Assembly: GCA_032718475.1 (NCBI GenBank)
Contig: JAUCBJ010009141.1
Location: 124,001 to 188,000, forward strand
DNA length: 64,000 nucleotides
From: Nemertoderma westbladi
Lineage: Eukaryota > Xenacoelomorpha > Nemertodermatida > Nemertodermatidae
Direction of reading: 5' to 3'
Positions 34,597-46,239 of the stretch are shown one piece after another (within the stretch, counting starts at the first letter, position 1; every line of letters begins with the position of its first letter). A model generated the notes under the pieces. The model did not search any database. It was given only the letters and a program-made list of their open reading frames with translations, and was not told the origin of the DNA. The position numbers and the translations under genes are program-made.

Positions 34597-36503
34597 ATAA
34601 CAGTTATTGCTTCTTTATTGCAACGTAGGCAATAAAGCAAAAGTACCGGTCGACCGGTAACCAGTAGGCCTAACTACCTAACCACCCAAACCGGTACTTA
34701 CAGCAGTGCAGGTACATCAGTATTATTTGATTGTGATAATTATATACCGGTAGGTCTTGATATTTAATCAGGGACTGCAGCCATGGTTTTTTATTGGGAT
34801 TTTACTTATTTCTGTCAGTTTTATTTATTTGTAAGTTAATATTGAGCAGAAGGCGTGTAAGCCTGCTCAGATTGTACAGATAATTTGTAGGCTGGATTGT
34901 TGTCTGGCTGTTGTTTGGTCTGAAGAGATTGCAGTGTGTGTAGAGTGTATGTCCGATAAAGTACTAGTTAGGAACGTGGGGGCTTCCAGTGCTGTAAGGT
35001 AAATCCCCCCCGAAAGAATAAGTCGTACTACTCGGTTAGAATGCATACTAACTAACCATTTTGGAGTCTGCATTTGCTGTGGTTTATTTAGGCTTGATAG
35101 TAGTCTGCCAGCGTTTGGTCTGTATTTTGTTTGTGTAGTCTGTACGGGTAGCGTAATATTTATTATTCAGAGTTTATGCGATTATTCGCAACATTCACAC
35201 CCCCAAGTTTATTCCTACAGTAATTGTGCTTGTTATACATACCGTTATAGTTAAATTAACCCCGGTACTACATCAGGGCTGTTTGGCGTAGGTAAAGACT
35301 GGTGATTTTATGCTCTGGTCACTCCGGCAGATACCGTGGTTCTTTTAGCTGTACAAGTATTTCTAACTGCTGGTTATTTGTTGTATAAGTACTTGTACCT
35401 AATTTAGGGTTTAGTGTACAGTGCTTTCCGAAGGTAATTAGTGTGTAGGCAGTATATTTGTGTTGTAAAGTGGTTAATAGGCATGTTAGCTATAGTAGGC
35501 TGCGGTAATTAACTTCTAGGTAGGAACACTCCGGGTACATAACGTAGTACTTATAGCGCTACGGCTATAAGTCGTCAGACGGTGGTATTTTTCCTATCTA
35601 GACAACTCAATATATTTACTACTGCTTTATTATTTTCAAATACCGTATTATCCTGTCCGTTTGTAATAACCAGATATTGTAACTCCTTGTTAGACTGGTG
35701 TGTAGATTTCCTGTAAAATTAACCCTAAAAATTCGTACGTGTAATTTTTGTGTTTATTTAGAGATTGTAATCTCACCCTGAATTGTACGTAATTTGTAGT
35801 AATAAGTAACTTAGGCAAGTAGAATTTTTTGTTTTAGTGTCCAACAAGTAGCACTTCACTGAGAGCGTACAGCTTCTGTGTAGTGACTCCTTCCCAGAAA
35901 TAATAACATTTATTTCAAATATTGTAACAAAAACCCATTAAACGGGTATATATATTATAAATCAACTCAAATCGATTTATAAAATAGTAGGCCTGTCATA
36001 CAACAATTAGGTCTTAATATCAGTTGGACTACTGCTTAAATAACGGTAATAAAGTAAAGTAACGTAACTAAGTAACCCTAAAAATTCCGAAATTCAATTA
36101 TTCTAAAATAATTGATGTACCGGTATTTACGATAGGCTTATTATATTTCTTTCTACAAATTTAAGCTGAAATTATATACCGGTATTCTGTAATTAATTCT
36201 AGTCTATAATTATACTTATATACACTATAAGTGTAAGCTGTATACCGGTATTCACGATAGGCTTATTATATATTTCTATATATTTGTGCTGAAATTATAT
36301 ACCGGTATTCTGTGACAAACCTAGTCTGTAATAATACTTATATATACTATAAGTGTATACCGGTATTCTAATATATTGTATATATATCACGTTACATAGA
36401 GTAACAATATCGGTAATTAATTACTAGGCTAACAGTGATACTGAATTATTAGACTTACTTTAACTGTAATTATAGCAGTAGGCATTCAACTGTACAAACA
36501 AAC
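34597..36503 (+). other. Long leader of element 2, with a tandem duplication at 36117-36360
   Basis: 1.9 kb without convincing ORFs. Two ~123-bp tandem units at 36117-36240 and 36241-36360 share TACCGGTATTC, GATAGGCTTATTATAT and ACTTATATA-ACTATAAGTG words. TACCGGTA is self-complementary and recurs from 34740 on. The leader length suits a structured packaging region, but no specific signal is identified. Confidence 0.6.
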
Positions 36504-39500
36504 ATGTCTGACACAAAGCAAAACCTGTCAGACAGTCTCCTAGATACAACCATCTGTGACCCAGATAGGAGTGTAGAACGTTTGAGACCGAAGTTCAACT
36601 CACCTCCTACTATAAGAAAGATCATCCCTCCAGTAGTAGTATCAGACCCTAGGCTAATCCAACACCGTAGGTCTATCATAGGCACTCGGGCTCAAGTCAA
36701 GCGGGACCAAGAAGCAGCTGTTAAACAGCAGCAACACCCTAGCCGAGAACTTATTTCTCAGCAGCCCGATAGCTCCAGTAGTTCGGATACTGTAGAGCTG
36801 ACACCCGAGCGCGGAGCAAAGATGGCAGATGCGGTTTATTCGGATCCCCTTCTCATTCTTCCTGCAGCCGTACTCACTCGGGTATTGATTGCGGTGGAGG
36901 AACACCAAATTGATTGGGCGAGAAGTAAGCGATCGACCAAGGACAGTTATGCGGGATACACAAGGGAGGAACTGAAGTCCATTGTCGAGTCGCAATGGAA
37001 CTTCCCCGGACCCGGACTCAAAGTTTAACTTATCGGAAGCTGCCTGGGAAGACTTACACAGGATGGGAGTGACAAAAGACACTATTGATCCAGCTGTGTG
37101 GAAGAGGTCGGCAGCAGGATATGTACAGGGATTCTTCAGCTCTTTGGAGCGATTAGAGGAACAACTGTTTCAACAACCTCAAGGACCTCAAGAGCAGCGA
37201 GAGCTGCTTTATCAAGTTCGAGAAAGAATTCTAAGAATCAGACTAATCTTATCGGCCTTTGAGGAAGCTTCGAAAAGAAGACATGACACGTCGTTGCAAG
37301 TTGCCGTAAAGACTTGGTTCCAGCGGGTGAGTCTCAAGGTTCAAGGAACGGCCCAGTGGAAATCTCAGCTGGCTGAGCGCTCAACCCATGGAGAATCAAC
37401 AGACGCTACCTTTTCTCAAGTGGAAAGCGAAGCGACAGCAGAGAAACCGCAGAAGAAGGACGCTATTGACATCTATCTGTCAGACTATCAACGATTTCTA
37501 GGTGATGAAGAGTTGAGGAGAAGGCTGGCTGGACTTCGTCCTAATAGTGAAGGAGCCAAGTTTGTGTCGGACGCAATAGATGCGGAAATGTTAGCTGCGA
37601 ACCAAGCTAAATTTGATGAACGCCTCCGCATCGCTAGGGTACAAGAAGGACAAGTAAAGAAAAAACGTATAGAAGACAGAAAGGCAGCAGCAGCGGCAGT
37701 GGCAGCGGCAGAAGCGGAAAGAAAAACGGCAGAAGCGGAAAGAAAGATAGCAGTGGCAGAAGCAGAACGGAGAGCATCTGAAGAGACCCCCAACTAGAGT
37801 TGGAAAATCTGCAAGAGAAGCAAGACTACATAGATAAACAGTTAACAGCTAGTCAAATGCAGATGATAAGTCCATCCACCCCCAAGCGACAGGGCTTTAC
37901 ATCATCGGATGAAGGCGATACCACTGATCCTGAAGGCGGAGGAAATAGATCTCGTTCCAACAGACGTAGAAGAATGCCTCACCGTCAGAAATTGCCTAAT
38001 CTGCCCCCAGCTGTGAGAAGGCAACTAGCTAGCACAGACTTAGGTAGCACAGAACCCACAGACCAAATTATTAAAGTAGAAAGACTCCCTACTATAGTAG
38101 ATGAACCTGAAATAATTAGGCCTGTTCTCGAAGCCACCCCCTCTGTGATAGAGACCCCTGTACTTCCAGAGCCCGACTCTAAATTCCCTTTGCACAGCAC
38201 TAAACTACCTGTGCCCCGCAGAACCGCCCCTGAGACAGTTCCTGTCCTGGACTCCGAGCGAAATCTTGACGATTTGTCGCCCGTTGTCCCTCGTCTGCCC
38301 GCTACTATGTTGGCGGCTCCCGCTTCGGTGGTCGAGTGGGTGGATGAGGGACGGCGGGGGATGGATCTCCTGCTCGGAGACTGTTCAACAGTTCAAAGGA
38401 ACAGTAAGGGAAAGTAGGTTAGAGTTGCAAGAAGTGCAGCAGAGTATCGCGTTAGAACGCGATAAATTAGTAAATACACAAAAGGGTATACCACCACCCC
38501 CTGTAACAATGTGTCAACCTGTTAGGTCTGAGATATTTAATGCGCAAGGTGTGGAGCCTACACACATCTATACTGCTAGTGAAGTAGAAACTGCTATAGT
38601 AAACCCTATTAAAGGTAATTATAAACCTGTTGACAATGATATTCCATATAGATCTGATAATAATCCGAGAAATTTATATACCGATAACTCGATATTAAAT
38701 AATACGATGGCCCAAGAAAGTTTTACGCGTCAAATGGCTAGAACCGAAGCCCGTCAAGCGGTAAAGGTGGGAGAGATCGTCAAGTTTAATGGAGATGAGA
38801 TGAAATGGTTACCTTTTAATGAATATTACAAAGATAACATACAGAACTCTGTGTTATCTAATGGAGAGAAACTTAGATTCCTCATCGAGTGTTTGGAAGG
38901 ATCTCCCAGGTTAATGGCGTTAAAATTTATTGGACATCCAGATGTATTAAGACAAGTTTGGAATACATTAAACATCAGGTATGGTAATAGGAATAACATA
39001 GCTAGGTATTTGTATGCAAAATTGGTAGCGCCCCGAAAGTTCATTAGCAGCAGGTTTATAGAGTTTTCCGATGAGATTCAGGAGATCTGTAGACAATTAG
39101 ATTGGCTAGGTAAGTCTCATGAATATCAGAGTTCTATGGTTATTGGAGCCGTAGCATCTACTTTGCCCAAGGGTGGAGTAGGTACACGCTGGGATAAGAA
39201 AGTGTTATATATGATGGAACAACAACGACGAGACCCTACCATGGCTGATCTCATGTCATTCGTAGATGGAGAGGTAAAATTACAGCTCCTAAAGCAGTCC
39301 AGAGAGAAGACACCGGATAATAAGGTAAGTGAGAAACCCGTTTCTAGGAGAAAGGTAACACCAGTGTGTTATACAGGCGACGGCGAAAGCCAGGCTTCTC
39401 AAGAAGAGGACAGCGGGAAAGACACTGAAAGATCTTACTATGTCAACAAAGCGCCTAAAGACGTAAGTAAATTCAAGTCTCGAACCAATGACAGGAGAGA

Positions 39501-40102
39501 ACAGGTAAGAAAAACCTACGTCTCCTAAGAGAATTCATGTAAGAAAGCCCGAGGAAAGAACGAGTGTGCACAACGTTACTCAAAGTAAGGTAAGTAACAT
39601 CAAACCAAAATGTGTGATGTGCGACGGGCCCCACCGTTTAAGTGTGTGTGATGAATTCCTAAAGAAATCATTAAAATATAGACGTGAAGTCATGTAGGAT
39701 AAGCGGTTGTGTTATAATTGCCTCAGACAAGGACACCAACGGCGAACCTGTTACTCCGACGCAAGGTGTGCAAAGTGCGGCGCGAAAGATCATATCTTGT
39801 TGCACACTGAATTCGAACGAAACAGCCCGAGTCAGGTAAGTGAGCCCGAACTACATGTCCAATTCAGTGATGTGAACGACACTGACCAAAGTTCTGAGAT
39901 GGAAGGATTCTATACGGATGAATTATCCGACGAAAACGAATCCTGTTACCTAATAAATACCGCAGTGTATCGAGCACTTACATATGAGAAGGAAACCGAC
40001 AGTGAGCTCCCCCTAACTGCTCCTGACCGACAACCATCTTGGAAAGCACCAACTTCCAATCCGAGAATTTCCCGTAGTGCAGTTGAGAGTCCACGGGCCT
40101 AA
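36504..40102 (+). pseudogene. BEL/Pao gag, multiply frameshifted (element 2)
   Basis: The ATG at 36504 starts MSDTKQNLSDSLL. Coding moves between frames near 37000-37020, at the C-run near 37785-37789, near 38370 and near 39525, and meets a TAG near 39695. Domains in order are an N-terminal segment; a Glu/Ala/Lys-rich coiled coil (~37600-37790); a Pro/Arg linker (37800-38400); the DUF1759-like core (about 38720-39250, with VKFNGDEMKWLPFNEYY and IARYLYAKLVAP); then CVMCDGPHRLSVC, the CCHC knuckle CYNCLRQGHQRRTC and CAKCGAKDHILLH. The set is typical of BEL/Pao. The number of breaks indicates an old copy. Confidence 0.88.
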
Positions 40103-40622
40103 AAAGAGTTATATAGTGAACGCCCTCCTTGACTCTGGCAGCACAGGAACATTCATCGACAAAGAACTAGCCGAAGACATCTTTGCTGGACAACCCAAGT
40201 TCCGAACTAAGTTAAACATGTCAGGAATTATGCAGGTTTGGAAATCTACAGTAATTGCAGATTATTATGTAGGTGCGTTGTCCACCCGCCAGGATGAACT
40301 AGGAGAACACAGCATAAGGTCAGTAAAAATGGTGGCGATAAAGAACTTCGCTACCAGCCAAGTGGAACCTTATAACTGGGATGAGGACAATTTCACCCAG
40401 CAGCATAAGATACCTAGATTCAACACAGACTACCCTGGAGTGCAAATACTCATCGGCCAAAATGCGCATGAGGCGCTTGAGACATTGGAGAAACGGCCTG
40501 CTCCACCGCAACCACTACAAACCTATGCGGGAAGAACTAGAGTAGGTTGGTACTTTACTGGCCCTTCCCGTAGAACTCTCATGGAAAGGTTACCCAAAAG
40601 AAAGGGTCTACCAGGTAAGTGA
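40077..40622 (+). pseudogene. BEL/Pao aspartic protease region (element 2)
   Basis: Lies in a different frame from the end of gag and overlaps it. NALLDSGSTGTFIDKELAEDI has the DSGS active-site triad of a retropepsin, about residues 17-37. It is followed by VQILIGQNAHEALETLE and GWYFTGPS, the usual protease-to-RT segment. It ends at TGA 40622. Confidence 0.82.
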
Positions 40623-41063
40623 ATGGGAAGAGGAGTTCAGTGAGGTAGACGACACAACTGAGGGAACACCATACTCCTCAGATAATGACGACATCCACCA
40701 ACTCTTCGACGAGGAGAAGACCATCGACCTCCTTACGGTAAACAAAACTTGGCAAAACCAAGTGAACCTATGTCACCTCATTCATCCAGCTGAACAAGTC
40801 GAATACAACGACGAACTGAATGAAGTGATAGATCGCTACAACCTGTAGAGCCCAATTCCTACGATAAGGCCCTATCGGTAGAAGAAGAAAGAGCCAAGCA
40901 GATCCAGGAAACAATTACACGTTTTCTTAAAGATCAAGGTAGATATGAAATTGGTCTGCCATTTCGAAAGCGAGAACCTAAATTTATAAACAACCAACCC
41001 TTGGCGGAGAAAAGAATTGCGCAACTACATTGACGCCTTACGGCAAATGCTTCAGCTAAGGAA
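40623..41063 (+). pseudogene. Protease-RT linker, broken (element 2)
   Basis: Acidic coding-like sequence continues in shifting frames. A TAG near 40846 and a TGA near 41031 interrupt it. A phrase equivalent to GRYEIGLPF near 40940-40970 is the conserved lead-in to BEL/Pao RT. Confidence 0.65.
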
Positions 41064-42740
41064 ATGTACAAGACTCAGTTGAAGAAATTTATTGACAAGG
41101 GATATGCGGAGCGAGTACCGGAAGAAACACCCATAACTGAGAGAACGTACTATCTCACACATCATTACGTTCCCAAACCCAGTAAACCCAACGAAGTCCG
41201 GGTAGAATTTGACGGCTCCGCCCTCTATATGGGCCAATCCCTTAATTCCGAGTTGTTGCCAGGACCCAACTTACTCCAATCCTTGTTGGGAATACTCTTA
41301 AGATTACGACAATATTCAATTGCTTTTGCCTCCGATATAGAAGGCATGTTCTTACAAGTTAAGGCGCTGGATAGAGATCGAGACAGCCTACGATTTCTGT
41401 GGTGGCCTGAGGGAGACCTCAACCAGAAACCGGTGGAGTACTGGATGACCATCCAGGCTTTTGGGAACATCTCGAGCCCTTCAAACGCCTGCTCAGTAGT
41501 GCGTACCACTGCTGATGACAACCGGGACGTCTTCTCCAAAGAGGTTATCGACAACATCAAACGGGATATATACATGGACGACAATTTAAAGTCCCTCCCA
41601 TCGGTGGAAGAAGCCATTGATGTCGCCAAAGGAACGGTAGAGTGCTTGAAAAGAGGTGGATTTCGATTAACTAAATTCACCAGCAACTCCCGTGAGTTTC
41701 TAGAATCGATCCTGGTAGAAGACCGAGGAGTTAAAGATCTAGACCTAATCAAGGACGATCTTCCAGAAACCAAGACACTTGGTTTGAAATGGGACACGGA
41801 GAGAGATATCCTGTTTTTTCAGCTAAAACAGCGAGATAATCCAGTTCGGACTAAACGGATTTGTTTAAGTATCCTGAGCACTTATTTCGATCCATTGGGA
41901 TTTATTAGCCCAGTTATATTGATTGCTCGGAGTTTAGTACAACAAATTTGGCTTGAAAACCACTCATGGGACGATCCACTTAAGGGAGAACTATTAAAGA
42001 AGTGGATGAAATGGGAAGATTCTCTACCATCCATCGAGAACTTTATATTTTCCCATTCATATTTTGGTCATGTTCTCCCTACGTATTCCTATCAACTCCA
42101 TGTATTTGGAGACGCCAGCGATATGGGAATAGGTATAGTAGCCTACCTGAGAGTTGAAACTCCGGATGGAATTAAGGTCGCCTTGGTTACCTCTAAGGCC
42201 TTGATAAGCAACAAGTTGAAAGTCGATTCCCTGGAAGCGCTAACACCCGCGCACTTCCTACTGAAGAAACCTGTAGCCATGCTCCCACGATTGGAAATCA
42301 CGGACGGAGACGAATACTGCCGGCAAACTTGGCAACTTATGCAGTTGTTATCCCGTCGTTTCGCTGACCATTTCGAAAAACATTATCTGCCTACACTACA
42401 ACTTCGAACTAAGTGGTTCGCGCAGCAAGAAAACGTCAGCGCCGGAGACATGGTCCTTATTGTGGACTTAGATCTTCCACGTAAGCGGTGGCAGACAGGT
42501 CGTATCATCGAGACTCATATCTCGGAGGATGGTTTGGTGCGATCGGTAGAACTCGTCGTCATGCGACATAACTTTAAGAAACCGGGAATTGTCTTCGAGA
42601 CACAGCAGCTCAATCGCCCAGTTGGTCGTTTATGTTTACTGGTAAGAGACAGAGAACTCTCCGGAAACTATGGAAGGCAAGATACTCTTCCCACAACCAC
42701 CTCCCTAATCCAACAAACATCTAGGGACTCCCCAACGTGA
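41064..42740 (+). pseudogene. BEL/Pao RT and RNase H start fused in frame to integrase C-terminus (element 2)
   Basis: 558 uninterrupted codons. RT: VPKPSKPNEVRVEFD at ~35, FASDIEGMFLQV (palm Asp) near 91-102, and the catalytic YMDDNLKS near 170. The connection ends with LGFISPVILIARSL near 280. RNase H begins at LHVFGDASDMGIGIVAY near 350 but breaks off after about 30 residues at SNKLK. The frame then continues with SLEALTPAHFLLKKP (near 393), the start of the integrase tail, through AGDMVLIVD and GRIIETHISEDG to RPVGRLCLLV. The rest of RNase H and the zinc-binding and DDE core of integrase are missing, yet the deletion kept the frame. Confidence 0.88.
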
Positions 42741-44445
42741 CAGCGTCTGGAGTGGGTGTGTGACTATATTATTTTATATCTGTCTTTATTATTTTTATAT
42801 TTAGGTATGTATTATTATGTAATTTTATTATAATCGTTTTCTTTAATTTTATTTAGTAGAATGTTATTTTAGCGATTATTTAGTAGGTTAGTGCAATATA
42901 TATTAGTCTTATTACTTAATTACTTATATATTATATATTTAGTGCGACGGAGAGAAATAATTCTTTTTCTCTTCCCTTACTGTCCGTAGTACATTATAAA
43001 TACGTGACTACAGTAAGATGAAATGTCCTTACTTATTAAAGTACAATAAAGCTCCTACTATATTCAAGTATTATTGGTAAATAGAGTATTAGGAATGCAA
43101 AATTCAGATCCTCGTGTCTCGGCTAAACCAAGCTCTGGGTAGACCTTGGAAACGACTTGCCTCTTCTCACTGACAATGCTTCTTGCGATATTGCTCTCAT
43201 ACCGTATATTAAATAATACATATAGTAGCGTGATGTCCCTTTAACAGTAGCGTAAAACGCAAAATAAAACTGTTAAACCCTTTGACCATCTGTAATTCTA
43301 GTCGATTAATATATCGCGGCACCCACCGATATACTTGAAAGACAAAATTCTAGAATCAGTGGTTAACGTCCCCAGACATGTTCTGGAATAAATCGGTGCC
43401 CATCTTAAATATTAAATATTAATATTTATAAAATCTGTCAAACAGATACAATAGAGTAACTATTTACATGTTAACTCTAGAAAATCTATAAATTAAAATC
43501 TGTAAAATTTTAGATCCTTTAAAATTCTAGTCTATTAAGATATCGTAGCACTTACCGATACTCTTAAAAGGACAAATTTCCTATAATTCAGGATCCTAGT
43601 CCCCAGACATGCTCTGGAATAAAATTGTGTCTATTTAATATTAAATAATAAAATTTATGGGAATAAATTTAAATTCATCTTTTTAATGAATTTGATAAAT
43701 TGTCATTTTTATACAATTTATAACATTCCCAAAATTCCATTAATTAATAGATCATGGGAGTGGAGATTCACCCTATTAAGTGTATTATTGTGCGAGAATC
43801 TCCAATATATAGTCAATAGCCGATAAAATTCATAAAATCATGTATAAAGGGGATATTGACAATTAAAGAATTACTATTAAATAGCATCCCAGATCTGTAT
43901 GCATGGGAATTACCCAAATTCTACCGCTAGCTTTCCATAATGTCACCATAGCAACAACCACGCTAGAATTAGAAGCGAGTTAAGAGAACAATAGAAAGCT
44001 TGCCCCATTGAATAGCATAAGGAATAAATAGCACACTGCTAGTATCCAAGGATACATAATAATAAAGTGGCATTCTGGAAGGCACTTGACTAACGGACAA
44101 ATGGCCCGAATGTGTACAATTTGTGACCATTGTGTGGAATTTGTGCGTTTATAGGTGAATGTTACTACTAAGGTGTGTTTACAGTAGCGAGTCGCAATTG
44201 TGAAAGTAGCCCTAACTCTGCAGTAAGAACCTGAAGTAGAATCTAAGCCTTTGGGACGGACAGTGGAGTGACTTGTGCCGGTTATCGTTGTCATTGTGTA
44301 GCTACTACGTTGGCGAAAAACACAGCGACGACGGTACATCGGCGCTGAGGATCTTACACTGTCCTGGGGCAGAGAGGGGTAGGCAGCGACGCCCACTAGC
44401 CTAATTATAAACTCATTATAATATTAATAAACCCATATAGCAGCT
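42741..44445 (+). other. Spacer between pol and third ORF of element 2
   Basis: 1.7 kb of AT-rich non-coding DNA. A unit containing GTCCCCAGACATG-TCTGGAATAAA and a GATAT-CG-GCAC block occurs at about 43303-43400 and again at 43530-43640, an internal duplication. CATATAGCAG directly before the third ORF's ATG could be a splice acceptor; this is speculative. Confidence 0.5.
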
Positions 44446-45522
44446 ATGACTGAGTTGATAGAAGATGATCTTGGTATCAGGGAGCGATATACTCTACCTT
44501 TACAAGCGTTTGTTGATAGCTTGATACACGGCGACGCTAGTCCAACTACTACGGATGACGATGGTCATTATATCGAACCGCCGATGTCCCAGGAGCAACT
44601 TACGCGTGAATTGGACTATAGAAAATTCACCGCTCGCTATACGCATCGTAATGGTACGTATATGGACTTCTTAACTACTGGCCATCCTATCAATTTACAC
44701 GATACGGACGATGTAGATACCGAAATGGAAATGGTTTTATTTAAATATCATACCCAGCGGAGTCGTAACGATAAACCGAGAATAGAACACGAGAATTCTA
44801 TTCGAAACCAACTCGAAAGAGAAGACGTTGAAGAGCCGGATAAACGCAGCAACTTCAACGATTATCTGGAATTCTTGAGAGAAACATATCTCAATATTGC
44901 CAGTCAACAGAATCTGGAAACTCGATATCCTCAAGGTATACATCATGACCCTATGATAGAACTCAAACGGCTCTATTTCACTATGATGTATCTTACCGCC
45001 GATAGACCGCTACCTGTCGTCCCAGATAGCTTCGAACAGATGGAGGAATATTGTAAAACTGGAGAACGATCACCCGCGTTTCCCCTGCAGGACGTGCGTC
45101 TTTGGTATTACTGCGACGAATGCCCTAGACCCAATCAGCAAACTGAGAGACATAAACATCCGCGGAGACGTTGCTTTAAACATGGTTTTACTCGCTATAT
45201 TTACGGGAGTTTCGAGCGAAACTTGTTCGATGTATCACCTACGCTCGTTCGATTCAAACAATCCTTAAATAAACCTATGATCAGAGTTCCGGAATACTCG
45301 GTCGGACCTCCTCATTCCCTGGTTGGACCTCAGACTCTTGATACTAATAGTATCACGGATCCTCTCGAACTGTACTCACTGTTCAAAGATCTAGTGTTAC
45401 CCGAACAGTTAGTCGGTAGCACTCCGGTTGTGGGCTCCCTAAATATTCGCCCATCTTACCTAGCCGGATTGGGACGCGGACATCTAATATCACCATTCAA
45501 CCGTATCATCGTCCCGGTTTAA
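44446..45522 (+). CDS. Third ORF of element 2, large part (358 aa, family unknown)
   Basis: An ATG at 44446 (GCAGCTATGAC) opens 358 codons to TAA 45522. The first half is acidic (EIEDD-, DTDDVDTEME-like) and probably soluble. Around 223-245 it has C223-D-E-C226, then a His/Arg-rich stretch and RRRCFKHGF, a possible C2HC-type metal site. No signal peptide, membrane helix or known enzyme motif is seen, and I do not recognise the family. It sits at the same map position as the exonuclease-like ORF of element 1 but shows no obvious sequence match. Coding similarity in character continues downstream in another frame. Confidence 0.55.
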   Translation: MTELIEDDLGIRERYTLPLQAFVDSLIHGDASPTTTDDDGHYIEPPMSQEQLTRELDYRKFTARYTHRNGTYMDFLTTGHPINLHDTDDVDTEMEMVLFKYHTQRSRNDKPRIEHENSIRNQLEREDVEEPDKRSNFNDYLEFLRETYLNIASQQNLETRYPQGIHHDPMIELKRLYFTMMYLTADRPLPVVPDSFEQMEEYCKTGERSPAFPLQDVRLWYYCDECPRPNQQTERHKHPRRRCFKHGFTRYIYGSFERNLFDVSPTLVRFKQSLNKPMIRVPEYSVGPPHSLVGPQTLDTNSITDPLELYSLFKDLVLPEQLVGSTPVVGSLNIRPSYLAGLGRGHLISPFNRIIVPV

Positions 45523-46161
45523 CCCGATACAACCTGTCACTGAGGTGGAGGAGAGAGTTGTACGAAACGCGTTGGTCACTATTCGTCAAAAGATCAGAAA
45601 AGGAACCTACAATTGTTTAGAGAAACGTAAATTGCAGCAGCAAGTCCAAGCGGTAAACGAATTAGCTTTATCTCAGTTCGATCAGGAAATCCAGAATCTC
45701 TAAGAAGATATCGAACTTGGACGACTCTACTTTCTGCAAGAGTTTTGGACGAATACTTTCAGCGACAAGCGGAGGAAAATCAGCTCGAGGAGAAGCATAT
45801 CGATCCCGATAGAGCCCGAGAACGCGAGTTGGAAAGAATCATCAAACCGAGGGAATTTCTCACTACACACGGTCCACCTACCGCTCTCGTGCAAATGACC
45901 CGTCAGGCACCAGTAAGAGCTGCTGTCTTAAAACGCGCTCTCAAGGTTGTTCGACCTCGTTCCACTGAGGTTGATACCGATCAACCGGGTACCTCGACCG
46001 GCGGATACACCGACCGTAACCCTAAACCTTCCGATGCAATTGTATTGCACCCCTCACCCAGGAGTTATGGCCCTCCTAGTAAAGTGGCTCGCCCCAAAGA
46101 GAAAAGGACTCTTGCTAGCCTCAAAAAACTTCGTAAACGCCGTCCGCGCAAGAAAGACTAA
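45523..46161 (+). pseudogene. Third ORF of element 2, downstream coiled-coil and basic tail, broken
   Basis: From 45523 a second frame reads about 55 residues of charged helix (VEERVVRNALVTIRQKI, QQQVQAVNELAL) and meets a TAA near 45702. From 45742 a third frame stays open to TAA 46161. It holds a Glu/Arg-rich helix (DPDRARERELERI), a Pro/Thr linker and a strongly basic end, KKLRKRRPRKKD. No ATG opens this last frame early; it begins at a TTG. Either it is one protein with the upstream ORF, broken by indels, or a separate basic protein. Element 1 has a small basic ORF in the same place. Confidence 0.55.
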
Positions 46162-46239
46162 CTGTTTAGAGTATTTTTATATTTTAGAAACTGTGATTTT
46201 TTATATTTTATAGAATTAAATCCCATTTTCTGGGAGCGG

